From the NCBI GenBank assembly GCA_015064095.1, contig SVSW01000010.1:1-40978 (forward strand): a stretch of DNA of 40,978 bases, written 5' to 3'. The notes beneath the pieces were generated by a model that made no database searches, was not told where the DNA came from, and saw nothing but the letters and a program-made list of their open reading frames with translations. This document shows, in pieces, positions 32,412-40,978 of this stretch. How positions within the stretch are numbered: the first letter of the stretch is position 1; each line of letters begins with the position of its first letter. A program made the position numbers and the translations under genes. Source of the DNA: Oscillospiraceae bacterium. GTDB lineage: Bacteria; Bacillota; Clostridia; Oscillospirales; CAG-272.

Positions 32412-34244
32412 GTGATCAGAGAAGATTTGCGCAATGTTGCGATAATTGCACACGTTGACCACGGAAAGACCACCTTGGTTGACCAGATGTTGAAGCAGGG
32501 CGGAGTTTACCGCGAAAATCAGGCAACGAGTGACCGCGTTATGGACTCGGGCGATCTTGAGCGAGAGCGCGGCATAACGATACTTGCCAAAAACACGGCA
32601 ATACATTATAAAGACGTAAAAATAAACATAGTTGACACGCCGGGACACGCGGACTTCGGCGGCGAGGTCGAGCGTATACTCAAAATGGTCAACGGCGTTA
32701 TTTTGCTCGTTGACGCGGCAGAGGGCCCGATGCCGCAAACGCGCTTTGTGCTTCAACGCGCGCTGGAGCTTAATCATCGCGTTATTGTCGTTGTTAATAA
32801 AATAGACAAGCCCGATGCACGTCTTGACGAGGTTGTTGATGAGGTGCTTGAGTTGCTTATTGATCTGAACGCAACAGACGAACAGCTCGACAGCCCGATG
32901 CTCTTCTGCTCGGGACGTGACGGCACGGCATCGTATTCGCCAAACGAAAAGGGCGAGGACCTTCGCCCGCTGCTTGATACTATACTTGAGTATATGCCGG
33001 CACCCGAGGGCGACGAGGACAGCGAGCTTCAGCTCCTCGTTTCGACGATCGACTATAACGATTACGTCGGCCGTATCGGGATCGGACGCATCGAACGCGG
33101 CGCGATAAGCCAAAATCAAGACGCAACGATCTGCAATTTCCACTCGCCCGAGAAAAAGAAAAGAACGAAGATAGTTTCAATATATCAGTTTGACGGTCTT
33201 GGCAGAACACAGGTCGAAACGGCAAGGGTCGGAGATATCATCGCTTTTTCGGGAGCTGAGGATATAACGATAGGCGATACGATAACATCAACGAGCGCGC
33301 CCGAGCCGCTTGAATTCGTAAAGATCTCCGAGCCGACGATGGAAATGACGTTTTCCGTCAACAACAGTCCGTTTGCGGGCAAGGAAGGTAAATTTGTGAC
33401 CTCCCGCCAGATCCGCACGCGTCTTTACCGCGAGCTTTTAAAGGACGTTTCACTTCGAGTTTCGGACGGTGATACGACGGACGAGTTCTGCGTTGCGGGA
33501 CGCGGAGAGATGCACCTTTCGATACTGATCGAAACTATGCGCCGCGAAGGATACGAGCTTTGCTGCTCCAATCCGCGCGTGCTGTTTAAGGAAATTGACG
33601 GCGTCAAATGCGAGCCGATGGAAAAAGCAACGCTCGATGTTCCGGCAGAATATGTCGGCGCGGTCGTGCAAAAGCTCGGTCAAAGAAAGGGAGATCTGCT
33701 TGAAATGAACCCGATAGGATCGAGAACGAGGATAATTTATTCGATCCCGTCGCGCTGCTTGCTCGGATACCGTTCGGAGTTTATGACCGATACTCACGGA
33801 GAGGGAATAATAAACACTCTGTTTGACGGATATGCGCCGTATCGCGGAGATGTGACCATGCGCTTTACAGGATCGCTTGTAGCGTCCGAGGACGGCGAAA
33901 CAACGCGTTACGGACTGTTTAACACACAAGAGCGCGGCAATATGTTTGTCGGGCCGCAGACGCCCGTTTACGAGGGCATGGTGGTTGGAGAAACACCGAA
34001 GGCCGAGGATATAGCAGTCAACCCCTGCAAGCGCAAGCAGCTGACGGCAATACGCTCCGCAGGTGCTGATGAAAAGCTTTTGCTCACACCGCCGGTCATA
34101 TTCACGCTTGAAGAAGCGATCGAATTTATAAATGACGATGAGCTGATAGAGGTCACACCGAAGTCGATCCGTATTCGAAAAAGAATACTGAATACCGAGC
34201 TGCGCCTTAAATATCAGAGCAGGGTCAAAAAAGGAATACAGTAA
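32412..34244 (+). CDS. typA: Ribosome-associated GTPase TypA/BipA
   Basis: A 610-residue translational GTPase involved in ribosome assembly and stress adaptation. G domain: [51 protein letters not shown]. Then EF-G-like domains and the TypA C-terminal domain ([21 protein letters not shown]). Length is normal. The start is GTG at 32412, six bases after GGGAGA; no ATG fits better. Ends in a terminator shared with the convergent nrnA-like gene. Confidence 0.97.
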   Translation: MIREDLRNVAIIAHVDHGKTTLVDQMLKQGGVYRENQATSDRVMDSGDLERERGITILAKNTAIHYKDVKINIVDTPGHADFGGEVERILKMVNGVILLVDAAEGPMPQTRFVLQRALELNHRVIVVVNKIDKPDARLDEVVDEVLELLIDLNATDEQLDSPMLFCSGRDGTASYSPNEKGEDLRPLLDTILEYMPAPEGDEDSELQLLVSTIDYNDYVGRIGIGRIERGAISQNQDATICNFHSPEKKKRTKIVSIYQFDGLGRTQVETARVGDIIAFSGAEDITIGDTITSTSAPEPLEFVKISEPTMEMTFSVNNSPFAGKEGKFVTSRQIRTRLYRELLKDVSLRVSDGDTTDEFCVAGRGEMHLSILIETMRREGYELCCSNPRVLFKEIDGVKCEPMEKATLDVPAEYVGAVVQKLGQRKGDLLEMNPIGSRTRIIYSIPSRCLLGYRSEFMTDTHGEGIINTLFDGYAPYRGDVTMRFTGSLVASEDGETTRYGLFNTQERGNMFVGPQTPVYEGMVVGETPKAEDIAVNPCKRKQLTAIRSAGADEKLLLTPPVIFTLEEAIEFINDDELIEVTPKSIRIRKRILNTELRLKYQSRVKKGIQ

Positions 34245-34269
34245 AAAAAGCCCCGTATGGGGCTTTTTT
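34244..34269. terminator. Bidirectional terminator between typA and the nrnA-like gene
   Basis: Hairpin AAAAAAGCCCC-GTAT-GGGGCTTTTTT. It begins at the last base of the typA stop and ends in the stop codon of the opposing gene. Confidence 0.92.
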
Positions 34270-35239
34270 ATTGCCAGCCTTCGTTTGAGGCTTTGTAATC
34301 TTTGAGCAGCGCATCAGCGTCGCGCACGAGTTCTTTTGCTTGCTTTTTGCCGCTGACGGTCGCACCGGACGCGCAGGCATGTCCTCCGCCCGAATATTTC
34401 TCGGCAAGCTTGTTTATCTTTACGAAGCGCGAGCGCAAGCGAGCGCGGGTCTTGCCGTCGTCACACTCAATAAAGGCTATCCAAATAAGGCAATTTTTGA
34501 CGGACTCCATATACATAACGGCATTGCCAGCCTCTTCGCGGGAAAGTCCGAATTTTTTTTGTGTCTTGCGGTCAATATAAATATATAGTACGCCCGACTC
34601 GGTGGTCTTCATTTTCTTGTATACATAGGACTGAAATTTCAGAGCACTGTATTCGGTAAGATAAAGATCCGAAAAGAGCTTATCCGTGTCAACTCCGAGA
34701 TCGAGCAGCATGGCGGCAAGTCTGAGAGTATCTCCCGAAACGGTATTGAAGCGAAAACGCCCGGAGTCCGTGACCATGCCGCAATAAAGATACGTTGCGG
34801 CAGCTTTGTTTATTTTGAGGCGGTCGGAGAAGTCTTGATAAAAGCTTGCGATCATCTCGCAGGCAGACGAAAAATTCGGTTCGACCCAGGATATGTCGCC
34901 GTAAGGTGCGACGTTTATGTGATGATCGATCTTTATAAGCTCACGGCAAAGCGAGAATTTCTTGTTTGAGGCTCTTTCGAGGGTCGCTGTGTCTATGAGG
35001 ATACCGAGCGCATCGGAATAGAGCGCGCCGTCAATATCACCGTCCTCGTCGCCGAGAAACGCCGTTTCATCTCCGAAGTCATGATTTATGGCAAGGACCT
35101 CTTTTTCGGGATAGCTCAAGCGCAAGATCTCGCGCAAGCCCAAAGATGCTCCGACGGCATCACAATCGGGGTGAAAATGGCGGAAAATGATTATCCTATC
35201 ATATTCCTCTATTTTTTTAAGTATTTTTTCTTTGACCAT
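34268..35239 (-). CDS. DHH/DHHA1 phosphoesterase, NrnA-like
   Basis: A 323-residue manganese-dependent phosphoesterase. DHH domain: FRHFHPDCDAVGASLG and IDHHIN. DHHA1 domain: YSGGGHACASGATV. The order and length fit NrnA, which degrades nano-RNA and dephosphorylates pAp, but cyclic-di-AMP or pApA phosphodiesterases of the same family are not excluded. The start is read as ATG at 35239. Confidence 0.88.
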   Translation of the reverse strand: MVKEKILKKIEEYDRIIIFRHFHPDCDAVGASLGLREILRLSYPEKEVLAINHDFGDETAFLGDEDGDIDGALYSDALGILIDTATLERASNKKFSLCRELIKIDHHINVAPYGDISWVEPNFSSACEMIASFYQDFSDRLKINKAAATYLYCGMVTDSGRFRFNTVSGDTLRLAAMLLDLGVDTDKLFSDLYLTEYSALKFQSYVYKKMKTTESGVLYIYIDRKTQKKFGLSREEAGNAVMYMESVKNCLIWIAFIECDDGKTRARLRSRFVKINKLAEKYSGGGHACASGATVSGKKQAKELVRDADALLKDYKASNEGWQ

Positions 35240-35350
35240 AATGCCTCCGAATCTTTCAGTGTATATTATAGGATACCATATTTTTTGCGTTCAGGCAAGA
35301 GATAAAAAGCAATTTTTGCTGTTTTTTTATCAGCGCTCATTGTTTTGTAC

Positions 35351-35379
35351 TTGACAAAAACGCAGATTATTGATATTCT
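35351..35379 (+). promoter_or_regulatory. Promoter of the PlsC-like gene
   Basis: Perfect -35 TTGACA (35351-35356), 17-bp spacer, -10 TATTCT (35374-35379). Confidence 0.75.
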
Positions 35380-35411
35380 TGAAATAGAGAAAATTAAAAA
35401 GAAGGTAAAAT

Positions 35412-36728
35412 ATGAAGATAAAAACGGTTAAAAAGAGCTACGACGAGGTCATGGCGCTTCCGCGCCCCGAGCATAAACGGCCGAAAAAGCCGTGGTTTCT
35501 CCTTCGCACGCTGATCCGCGTGCTTTCGGTCGGAGATCTTTCGAGAACGAACTTTTCATATAATTTCGAGGACAGAGAAGATCTGCCCGAGGGCCCGTAT
35601 CTCATTCTCATGAACCACTCGAGCTTTATTGACCTTAAAATAGTTTCGAAAATATTTTACCCGATGCCTTATGCCATCGTTTGCACCTCAGACGGTCTTG
35701 TGGGCAAAAATTGGCTCATGCGCCGCATCGGCTGCATCTCAACTCAGAAATTCGTGACGGACGTGACGCTCATAAAGGATATAAAATACGCCCTTAAAAA
35801 GCAGAAGATAAGCGTGCTTATGTATCCTGAGGCGAGTTACAGCTTTGACGGTACGGCGACGCCGCTTCCCGACAAATTCGGCGGTCTTATCAAAATGATG
35901 AAGGTTCCCGTTATTATGGTAAAGACGTACGGCGCGTTTGCGCTCGATCCGCTTTATAATTGCCTGCAAAGAAGGAAGGTCGACGTCACGGCGGACGTAA
36001 AATGCATACTTCGCCCCGAGGACATTGAGGAAAAGAGCGTTGCGCAGATCGATAAAATTTTAAAAGACGCATTTACGTTTGATAATTTTGCCTGGCAGTA
36101 TGAAAACCGTGTTGAGATTGATGAGGGCTTCCGAGCCGACGGATTGGAACGCATACTTTATAAGTGTGATGCATGTGGAGTTGAGGGCAAAATGGAAGGG
36201 CGCGGTACGCAGATCGTTTGCCACGCGTGCGGCCGCAGACATACGCTTAACACTCTCGGCAGGCTTCAAGCATCGGACGGAAAGACGCGCTTTTCACATA
36301 TTCCCGATTGGTATAAATGGGAGCGAGAGTGCGTGCGTGAATCGATCGAAAACGGCACGTATCTGCTTGACACCGAGGTCGATATCGGCATGATGGTCGA
36401 CTATAAGGCGATATATATGGTCGGCTCGGGACGGTTGCGCCATACGGGCGAGGGCTTTTCACTTCGCGGGTGTGACGGAAAGCTTGTATACGACCAAAAG
36501 CCGCTTTCCTCGTACGGGCTTTATTCGGATTATTTTTGGTATGAGATCGGTGATATGATATGTATCGGAAATCGAGACGCACTTTATTATTGCTTCCCGA
36601 AAAAAGAGGGGGTAGTCGCAAAAACACGGCTTGCCGCCGAGGAGCTTTATAAGATACGATCCGCCGAGGCAAGAAGAAAGAAAAAAGAAGAAAAAGCGAG
36701 CGCCGGCGCAGAAGCGGCACAAGCATAA
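35412..36728 (+). CDS. PlsC-like acyltransferase with C-terminal zinc ribbon
   Basis: A 438-residue protein. The N-terminal ~210 residues are a lysophosphatidate acyltransferase-type domain with the catalytic HxxxxD (H69 and D74, in NHSSFID), a PEA motif where most have EGTR (MYPEASYSFDG), and VPVIMVKT. Residues 252-273 form a zinc ribbon with two CxxC pairs (CDAC and CHAC), followed by a domain I do not recognise (275-415) and a basic/alanine-rich tail. Typical PlsC is about 250 residues, so the C-terminal half is an addition. No hydrophobic helix is obvious, so it is probably membrane-peripheral. Confidence 0.82.
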   Translation: MKIKTVKKSYDEVMALPRPEHKRPKKPWFLLRTLIRVLSVGDLSRTNFSYNFEDREDLPEGPYLILMNHSSFIDLKIVSKIFYPMPYAIVCTSDGLVGKNWLMRRIGCISTQKFVTDVTLIKDIKYALKKQKISVLMYPEASYSFDGTATPLPDKFGGLIKMMKVPVIMVKTYGAFALDPLYNCLQRRKVDVTADVKCILRPEDIEEKSVAQIDKILKDAFTFDNFAWQYENRVEIDEGFRADGLERILYKCDACGVEGKMEGRGTQIVCHACGRRHTLNTLGRLQASDGKTRFSHIPDWYKWERECVRESIENGTYLLDTEVDIGMMVDYKAIYMVGSGRLRHTGEGFSLRGCDGKLVYDQKPLSSYGLYSDYFWYEIGDMICIGNRDALYYCFPKKEGVVAKTRLAAEELYKIRSAEARRKKKEEKASAGAEAAQA

Positions 36729-36730
36729 AT

Positions 36731-36759
36731 AAAAAGCAGCAGAAATTCTGCTGCTTTTT
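36731..36759. terminator. Bidirectional terminator between the PlsC-like and SLOG genes
   Basis: Hairpin AAAAAGCAGCAGA-AAT-TCTGCTGCTTTTT; it also touches the stop codon of the opposing gene. Confidence 0.9.
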
Positions 36760-37243
36760 ATATTGATAGTTGGTCATCACCGAGATTTGTGACCGTAAGC
36801 CCCTCTCGGCGCGCGATATTTAAAGTATATGCGCTGCCGCCCTCGTTGCGCGTGACATATGCGATGCAATGATCGGCACCGCGTACGAGTGCGCGATTTC
36901 GGCGATGCATACAGTCCTGCGTGTATGTATTTTCAATATAAAGCACGCTGTCGGCACACTCGACCGTATAGCGCAAGATGCGTTTGTCGTAATCGTTCCA
37001 TCTTCTATCCTGATCGCGGCAGGGAAGGATAAGGCTAAGGCGCACATCGGGGTGGGTCTTGCGGAATGCGAGGACCTTGAGCGCGGCAAGCGTGTCAAAT
37101 CCGATTGCACCCCCTGCGCGAAATTCGCGCACGCCGAGCGAGTAAAGCTTTTCGATTTCGCGATCAAGCTTTGAGGGGAGCTTTGTTATTTCTTCGTCGT
37201 CGATCTTACGGTGTCCCGTAAAACAGCAGATTTTGTTTTCCAT
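36758..37243 (-). CDS. SLOG-family protein, YpsA/DUF1273-like
   Basis: A 161-residue Rossmann-like protein. It starts with CCFTGHR, followed by GGAIGFDTLAALKV and LILPCRDQDRRW, typical of the YpsA branch of the SLOG superfamily, which is predicted to bind nucleotides or nucleotide-derived ligands. In Bacillus, YpsA affects cell division, but the mechanism is not settled. Similar domains also occur in phages and defence loci; no such genes lie beside it. It is divergent from spoIIE. Confidence 0.8.
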   Translation of the reverse strand: MENKICCFTGHRKIDDEEITKLPSKLDREIEKLYSLGVREFRAGGAIGFDTLAALKVLAFRKTHPDVRLSLILPCRDQDRRWNDYDKRILRYTVECADSVLYIENTYTQDCMHRRNRALVRGADHCIAYVTRNEGGSAYTLNIARREGLTVTNLGDDQLSI

Positions 37244-37329
37244 TTTTCACCTTTCAAAGTTCGTGCATATATTTTATCATAAAAATGCCCGAAGCGAAAG
37301 GGTAAATTGAAAAATTTTTCAAAAAACCG

Positions 37330-37336
37330 TTCGACA
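37330..37336. promoter_or_regulatory. Spo0A box upstream of spoIIE
   Basis: TTCGACA is the exact complement of the Spo0A box TGTCGAA. It lies about 120 bases upstream of the -10 of spoIIE. Confidence 0.5.
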
Positions 37337-37424
37337 GTATACTCCAAAATTTCAAATGATATCTCCCTGCCACTTTAAAATCCGCGCAAAAACGGGCGGC
37401 TTCGTCCAAAACCACGCCGCAGAT

Positions 37425-37458
37425 TTCGACGTAAAAAATTGCTTTACCTGTATATAAT
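37425..37458 (+). promoter_or_regulatory. Spo0A-type promoter of spoIIE
   Basis: Perfect -10 TATAAT (37453-37458) without a -35 at 17 bp. Instead TTCGACG (37425-37431), a 6/7 Spo0A box, ends 21 bp upstream, in the place where Spo0A~P acts at Bacillus spoIIG and spoIIE promoters with long spacers. AGGAGG lies before the ATG. Confidence 0.6.
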
Positions 37459-37487
37459 AACAATATATACTCATTTAGGAGGTTTAT

Positions 37488-39920
37488 ATGCAGGACAAGC
37501 AAGAAATAGGACAGAAAAAGATCTTTGGCATAGGAGAATTTTTCGCAGAGCTTTGGGGCGGTGCAGAGAACGCGAACAAAAGATTGCTTTCGGCGATCGG
37601 TGGTGTGGCTTTCGGGCTGTGCGCGTACTTCCTCGGTGGCTGCGAGCTGCTTTTTTCAACCTATCCTTTGGGTGTGGCACTGCTTTGCGCGGCAGACCGT
37701 CATATCCTTTTCATACTTGCAGGACTTATCGCGTCTGCCTTCGGTATAGGTGACGGAACGACGGTCTTCGTTTGCACCTATGCCGTGATCGTTATCGTGC
37801 GCATCTTCTCGTCGCTTTTGCTCGATGCGTTTGACGGGAATAAAGGGGAGATATACGAGGACAGCGCTCGCGGCGCGGCGCGCAAATTCCGCGATTTTTG
37901 GGCAGGGCTTTTCGAAGAAAGCCCGTGGCTTAAAATGTCATCTGCCGCGATCGCAACATTCTGCCTTTCGATCTATTCCTTGATCGGCGGCGGTTTCCGC
38001 TATTACGATCTTTTCGGAGCGTTTTTCTCCCTCGTATGCGCGCCCGCCGCGGTGTTCGTTTTCTCCGGTTATTTTGACCGTGAGCTGAAAAATACCGCGC
38101 TCCGTTCGGTGGCGATATTGGCGATCATTACCGCGCTGACTTATTCCTTGCGCAATTTTATGCTGTTCGGCGTGTACGGCGGAGCGTTCATTGCGTTTTT
38201 TTCGACGCTTTGCATAAGTCGCCGTCGCGGTATGCTTGCAGGCGCGCTTTCGGGCCTTTGTCTTGGGCTTGCGTTCAACCCGATATATGCGCCGCTCTTT
38301 ATTCTTGAGGCGGCAGCGGCGGGCGTGCTTTGGAACATCTCGCCTATCGCCGCATCGACCGCAGGCTGCATCGTCGGCATTATCTGGGGCGTTTATGTTA
38401 ACGGAATGGCGGCGCTTTCCGAGCTTTTGCCGGCACTGCTTTGCGGGGCTATGATCTTCGGCGCGGCCGAAAAGCTTTCGCTCATAAGAGAAGAACCCGA
38501 GATCATTCGGGCAAAGCCAGATGAGCGCGCGGCACTTGAGGCCATAATAAAAAACGAGGCGCTCCGCGAAAACGGAGAAGCCTTGCGCCGTCTGTCTGCA
38601 AGCTTTTCGGAGCTTGCCGAGTCGTTTTACAATTTAAGCGATCGCTTGCGCCGTCCTGCTGTGCTCGATCTGCGCCGCATGTGCGACGGGGTGCTCGACC
38701 GTTATTGTCCCGCATGTCCGCGCCGCGAGGTGTGCTGGGGTGCTGAATATTCAGAAACCCTTGAGATCGTGAACAGAATAACCTCGGATCTGCATACGAA
38801 GGCGCGTGCGGGGATCGACTGCGTGCCGGAATATATGCGCACGCGCTGTCCTGCCCTGTCGCAGATGATAACGGAGATAAACGACAGCTGTGCAAGACTG
38901 ACCGAAGAAGCCCTGATCTGTGACCGTACGGGCGTTTTTGCCGTGGATTATGACGGTATATCTCAGGTGCTTGCCGACGCAGTGGAGAGCAGAACGAAAG
39001 ATTATAAGGTCGATGACGAGGTCAGCGAAAACGTTGCCGAAAGGCTGCGAAAGCTGCGATTTGGATATGATGGGGTCATAGCTTACGGCGGTCGGCGAAA
39101 GAGCGTTGCCGTCATAGGACTTGACGCAACGCGAGCAAAGATAGGGGTTAAGGATCTGCAAAATGAATTTTCGGATCTGCTTGGAACGCCGGTGTCGGAG
39201 CCGAAGCTCATAAAAAAGGGAGCGAGATTTGATTTAAAAGTAGCCTCGGCGCCGAGGCTTTCGGCGCACCAATGCTTTTGCTCGCTCACGGCGGCGGAAA
39301 GCGAGGGGAAAACGAGGATCTGCGGTGACAGCGTCAGCGAATTTTCAGGTCCGTCGGATTTTTACTATTCGCTTGTCAGCGACGGCATGGGAGCAGGGCG
39401 AGAGGCGGCGTTCACATCGAGGATCTGCTCTGTGTTCCTTGAAAAAATGCTATGCGCGGGAAATCGCGCCGAAACGTCGGTGAAGCTCCTCAACAGCTTT
39501 CTTTCGGAGAGGGACGGACGCGCACGGAGCGAATGCTCGGCAACGCTTGACCTGCTCGAGCTTGATCTTCACACGGGGGATATGTCCGTTTATAAAAGCG
39601 GCGCGGCGCCGACCTATATAAAACGCGGTAAAAATTGCTTTAAGCTTCAGGCAAAGACCGTGCCGCTTGGAATAATCGATAAGCCCGATACGGAAAAGCT
39701 TAATTTTTCGGTTGAGGACGGCGACATTATAATAATGGTCAGCGACGGAGTTACGCAAAATCGCGAGGATTGCGTGTGGCTGCTTTCCATGCTCACGGGT
39801 GATTGGGATAATACAGAGGATATGGCAAAGAGTATCGCCGAGCGCGCCCGTCAAGAGGGCAGTGACGACGATATTACCGTCGCCATCGTCAAAATAGAAA
39901 AAGATCAGCGCCTCATATGA
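37488..39920 (+). CDS. spoIIE: Stage II sporulation protein E (SpoIIE) phosphatase
   Basis: An 810-residue membrane phosphatase. The N-terminal ~330 residues contain about ten membrane helices, the middle is the FtsZ-binding/regulatory region, and the C-terminal ~210 residues are a PP2C-type phosphatase with SDGMGAGREAAFTS, MVSDGV and GSDDDITVAIV. In Bacillus it dephosphorylates SpoIIAA in the forespore to release SigF and also helps place the polar septum. Length and layout are normal, a strong mark that the organism forms endospores. A Spo0A-type promoter precedes it. Its last 8 bases overlap pflA on the other strand. Confidence 0.96.
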   Translation: MQDKQEIGQKKIFGIGEFFAELWGGAENANKRLLSAIGGVAFGLCAYFLGGCELLFSTYPLGVALLCAADRHILFILAGLIASAFGIGDGTTVFVCTYAVIVIVRIFSSLLLDAFDGNKGEIYEDSARGAARKFRDFWAGLFEESPWLKMSSAAIATFCLSIYSLIGGGFRYYDLFGAFFSLVCAPAAVFVFSGYFDRELKNTALRSVAILAIITALTYSLRNFMLFGVYGGAFIAFFSTLCISRRRGMLAGALSGLCLGLAFNPIYAPLFILEAAAAGVLWNISPIAASTAGCIVGIIWGVYVNGMAALSELLPALLCGAMIFGAAEKLSLIREEPEIIRAKPDERAALEAIIKNEALRENGEALRRLSASFSELAESFYNLSDRLRRPAVLDLRRMCDGVLDRYCPACPRREVCWGAEYSETLEIVNRITSDLHTKARAGIDCVPEYMRTRCPALSQMITEINDSCARLTEEALICDRTGVFAVDYDGISQVLADAVESRTKDYKVDDEVSENVAERLRKLRFGYDGVIAYGGRRKSVAVIGLDATRAKIGVKDLQNEFSDLLGTPVSEPKLIKKGARFDLKVASAPRLSAHQCFCSLTAAESEGKTRICGDSVSEFSGPSDFYYSLVSDGMGAGREAAFTSRICSVFLEKMLCAGNRAETSVKLLNSFLSERDGRARSECSATLDLLELDLHTGDMSVYKSGAAPTYIKRGKNCFKLQAKTVPLGIIDKPDTEKLNFSVEDGDIIIMVSDGVTQNREDCVWLLSMLTGDWDNTEDMAKSIAERARQEGSDDDITVAIVKIEKDQRLI

Positions 39921-39940
39921 GGCGCTGATTCAAATTTTTC
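39904..39940. terminator. Hairpin terminator inside the overlapping 3' ends of spoIIE and pflA
   Basis: Perfect ATCAGCGCCTC-ATAT-GAGGCGCTGAT (39904-39929), followed on the plus strand by TCAAATTTTTC. Both stop codons lie in it, so the last codons of both proteins are made from terminator sequence. Confidence 0.8.
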
Positions 39941-40626
39941 ATTATCTCGCAGCTCGGCTCGGGCGTGTTGGCAAGCGGAAAATCAATCCCGAGCTTTTCG
40001 TATTTCACGGTGCATAATTTGCGGAACGGCAAAAGCTCGATACCGTCAACACAAGCGTGACTTTCCTTCAAGCCCCGAAGAAGATCCATGCTCCCCTCGG
40101 TGTCATTCAAGGACGGAATTATCACCTGACGCAGAGTAGTCGGTATTTTCATTTTATCAAGCAACGAGAGGAATTCAAGCGGCTTTTCGATCGAACAGCC
40201 GACGTGCTTGCGATAAAGCTCGTCCGAGGGATATTTGATGTCGAGCAAAACGCGATCGGTCACTCGCAGCAGCGAAATTATATCTTCGTTCAGAATACAG
40301 CCCGAGGTGTCAAGGCAGGTGGAAAGCCCGCGCGCCTTTGCTTCGGAGAAAAAGCTTTCTGCGAATTTGGGCTGTAAAAGCGGCTCGCCGCCCGAGAGGG
40401 TCACACCGCCGTCGCGGCCGAAATATTCGCGGTAACGCACAGCGCGCTCGGCGAGCTCCGCACCTGTTGCCACCTGACCCCCGTCTGTTTCCCAAGTGTC
40501 GGGGTTATGGCAGCACGCGCACCGCAAAGGGCAGCCTTGCGTGAACACAACGAAGCGTACACCCGGTCCGTCAAGCGTTCCGAGCGTCTGTACGGAGTGT
40601 ATTTTCCCTATCTCAGAGCACTTCAT
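39913..40626 (-). CDS. pflA: Pyruvate formate-lyase activating enzyme
   Basis: A 237-residue radical SAM enzyme that makes the glycyl radical on PflB. The cluster motif C-x3-C-x2-C is in [11 protein letters not shown], followed by [14 protein letters not shown]. It starts [20 protein letters not shown], the usual N-terminus. The ATG at 40626 is preferred over a longer frame because that would run 89 bases into pflB; even so it overlaps pflB by 14 bases, pointing to coupled translation. Confidence 0.95.
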   Translation of the reverse strand: MKCSEIGKIHSVQTLGTLDGPGVRFVVFTQGCPLRCACCHNPDTWETDGGQVATGAELAERAVRYREYFGRDGGVTLSGGEPLLQPKFAESFFSEAKARGLSTCLDTSGCILNEDIISLLRVTDRVLLDIKYPSDELYRKHVGCSIEKPLEFLSLLDKMKIPTTLRQVIIPSLNDTEGSMDLLRGLKESHACVDGIELLPFRKLCTVKYEKLGIDFPLANTPEPSCEIMKNLNQRLI

Positions 40627-40978
40627 GGAACGTGCGGCTGATGACCTCGCGCTGCTGTTCGCGCGAGAGCTTATGGAAATTGACGGCATAGCCCGAAACA
40701 CGGATCGTGAGGTTTGGATAAGCCTCGGGATCTTCGTATGCTTTTATGAGGGTCTCGCGGTTTAAAACGTTGACGTTTATGTGGTGAGCCTTCTTTGCGA
40801 AATATCCGTCAAGTATCGAAACAAGATTCGAAACCCTGTCATTGTCTTCTCGTCCGAGCGCCTCCGGTGTGATCGAAAAGGTATTCGAGATACCGTCGCG
40901 GCAATCGTCGTAGCTGATCTTCGCCACGGAGTTCAGAGATGCAAGCGCGCCGTTTTCCTCTCTGTTGTGCATAGGGTT
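40613..40978 (-). CDS. pflB: Formate acetyltransferase (pyruvate formate-lyase), C-terminal part
   Basis: The last 121 residues of PflB; the gene runs out of the window. The glycyl radical site [10 protein letters not shown] is intact, with [20 protein letters not shown] before it and REVISRTF at the end. The enzyme turns pyruvate and CoA into acetyl-CoA and formate in anaerobic fermentation. Confidence 0.97.
   Translation of the reverse strand, partial: NPMHNREENGALASLNSVAKISYDDCRDGISNTFSITPEALGREDNDRVSNLVSILDGYFAKKAHHINVNVLNRETLIKAYEDPEAYPNLTIRVSGYAVNFHKLSREQQREVISRTFHEVL

Overview
The window is a stretch of chromosome from an anaerobic, endospore-forming member of the Clostridia, most like an uncultured gut Oscillospirales/Ruminococcaceae relative. 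The evidence is a spoIIE gene with Spo0A-type boxes, a rubredoxin-first rubrerythrin, pyruvate formate-lyase with its activase, consensus SigA promoters (TTGACA-N17-TATAAT), strong GGAGG ribosome binding sites, and the order rpmG-secE-nusG-rplK-rplA. No prophage, transposase or CRISPR array was seen.

Layout. 1-811: 3' end of an rRNA operon (23S end, tRNA-Lys, two tandem 5S genes, tRNA-Asn, terminators). 820-4810: accessory genes. These are a PocR/AraC regulator divergent from a FAD oxidoreductase with 21-bp-phased operators, a divergent Lgt-family protein, and a DUF4190 membrane protein divergent from an XRE repressor with two identical palindromic operators. 4858-9751: phosphopantetheinyl transferase, hpf, ligA and mnmE. 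9777-15492: a distinctive locus with a 36-residue membrane micro-ORF, a LytTR response regulator whose phospho-acceptor Asp is Glu, and a 4.5 kb gene for an exported 1512-residue Ala/Asp-rich protein preceded by two LytTR-type direct repeats. 15587-23787: Crp/Fnr regulator with rubrerythrin, HAD phosphatase, metallophosphoesterase, serine hydrolase, then an aldolase/MATE/U32 operon. 23847-28965: tRNA-Ala, asd, rlhA-like and zapA on the minus strand, proB and nth on the plus strand. 28975-31586: transcription/translation/secretion operon in which SecE carries an added signal peptide, Thr/Ala linker and extra membrane helix. 31592-40978: Gph-like HAD, typA, nrnA-like, a PlsC-like acyltransferase with a zinc ribbon, a YpsA-like SLOG protein, spoIIE, pflA and the end of pflB.

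Most genes are housekeeping. The most unusual signals are the LytTR/giant surface protein locus, the SecE fusion, the two divergent regulator loci with clear operators, the hairpin plus U-tract at the very 5' end of the hpf mRNA, and the two 5S genes with identical cores but covarying terminal helices. All functional statements are read from sequence motifs; no database search was run.
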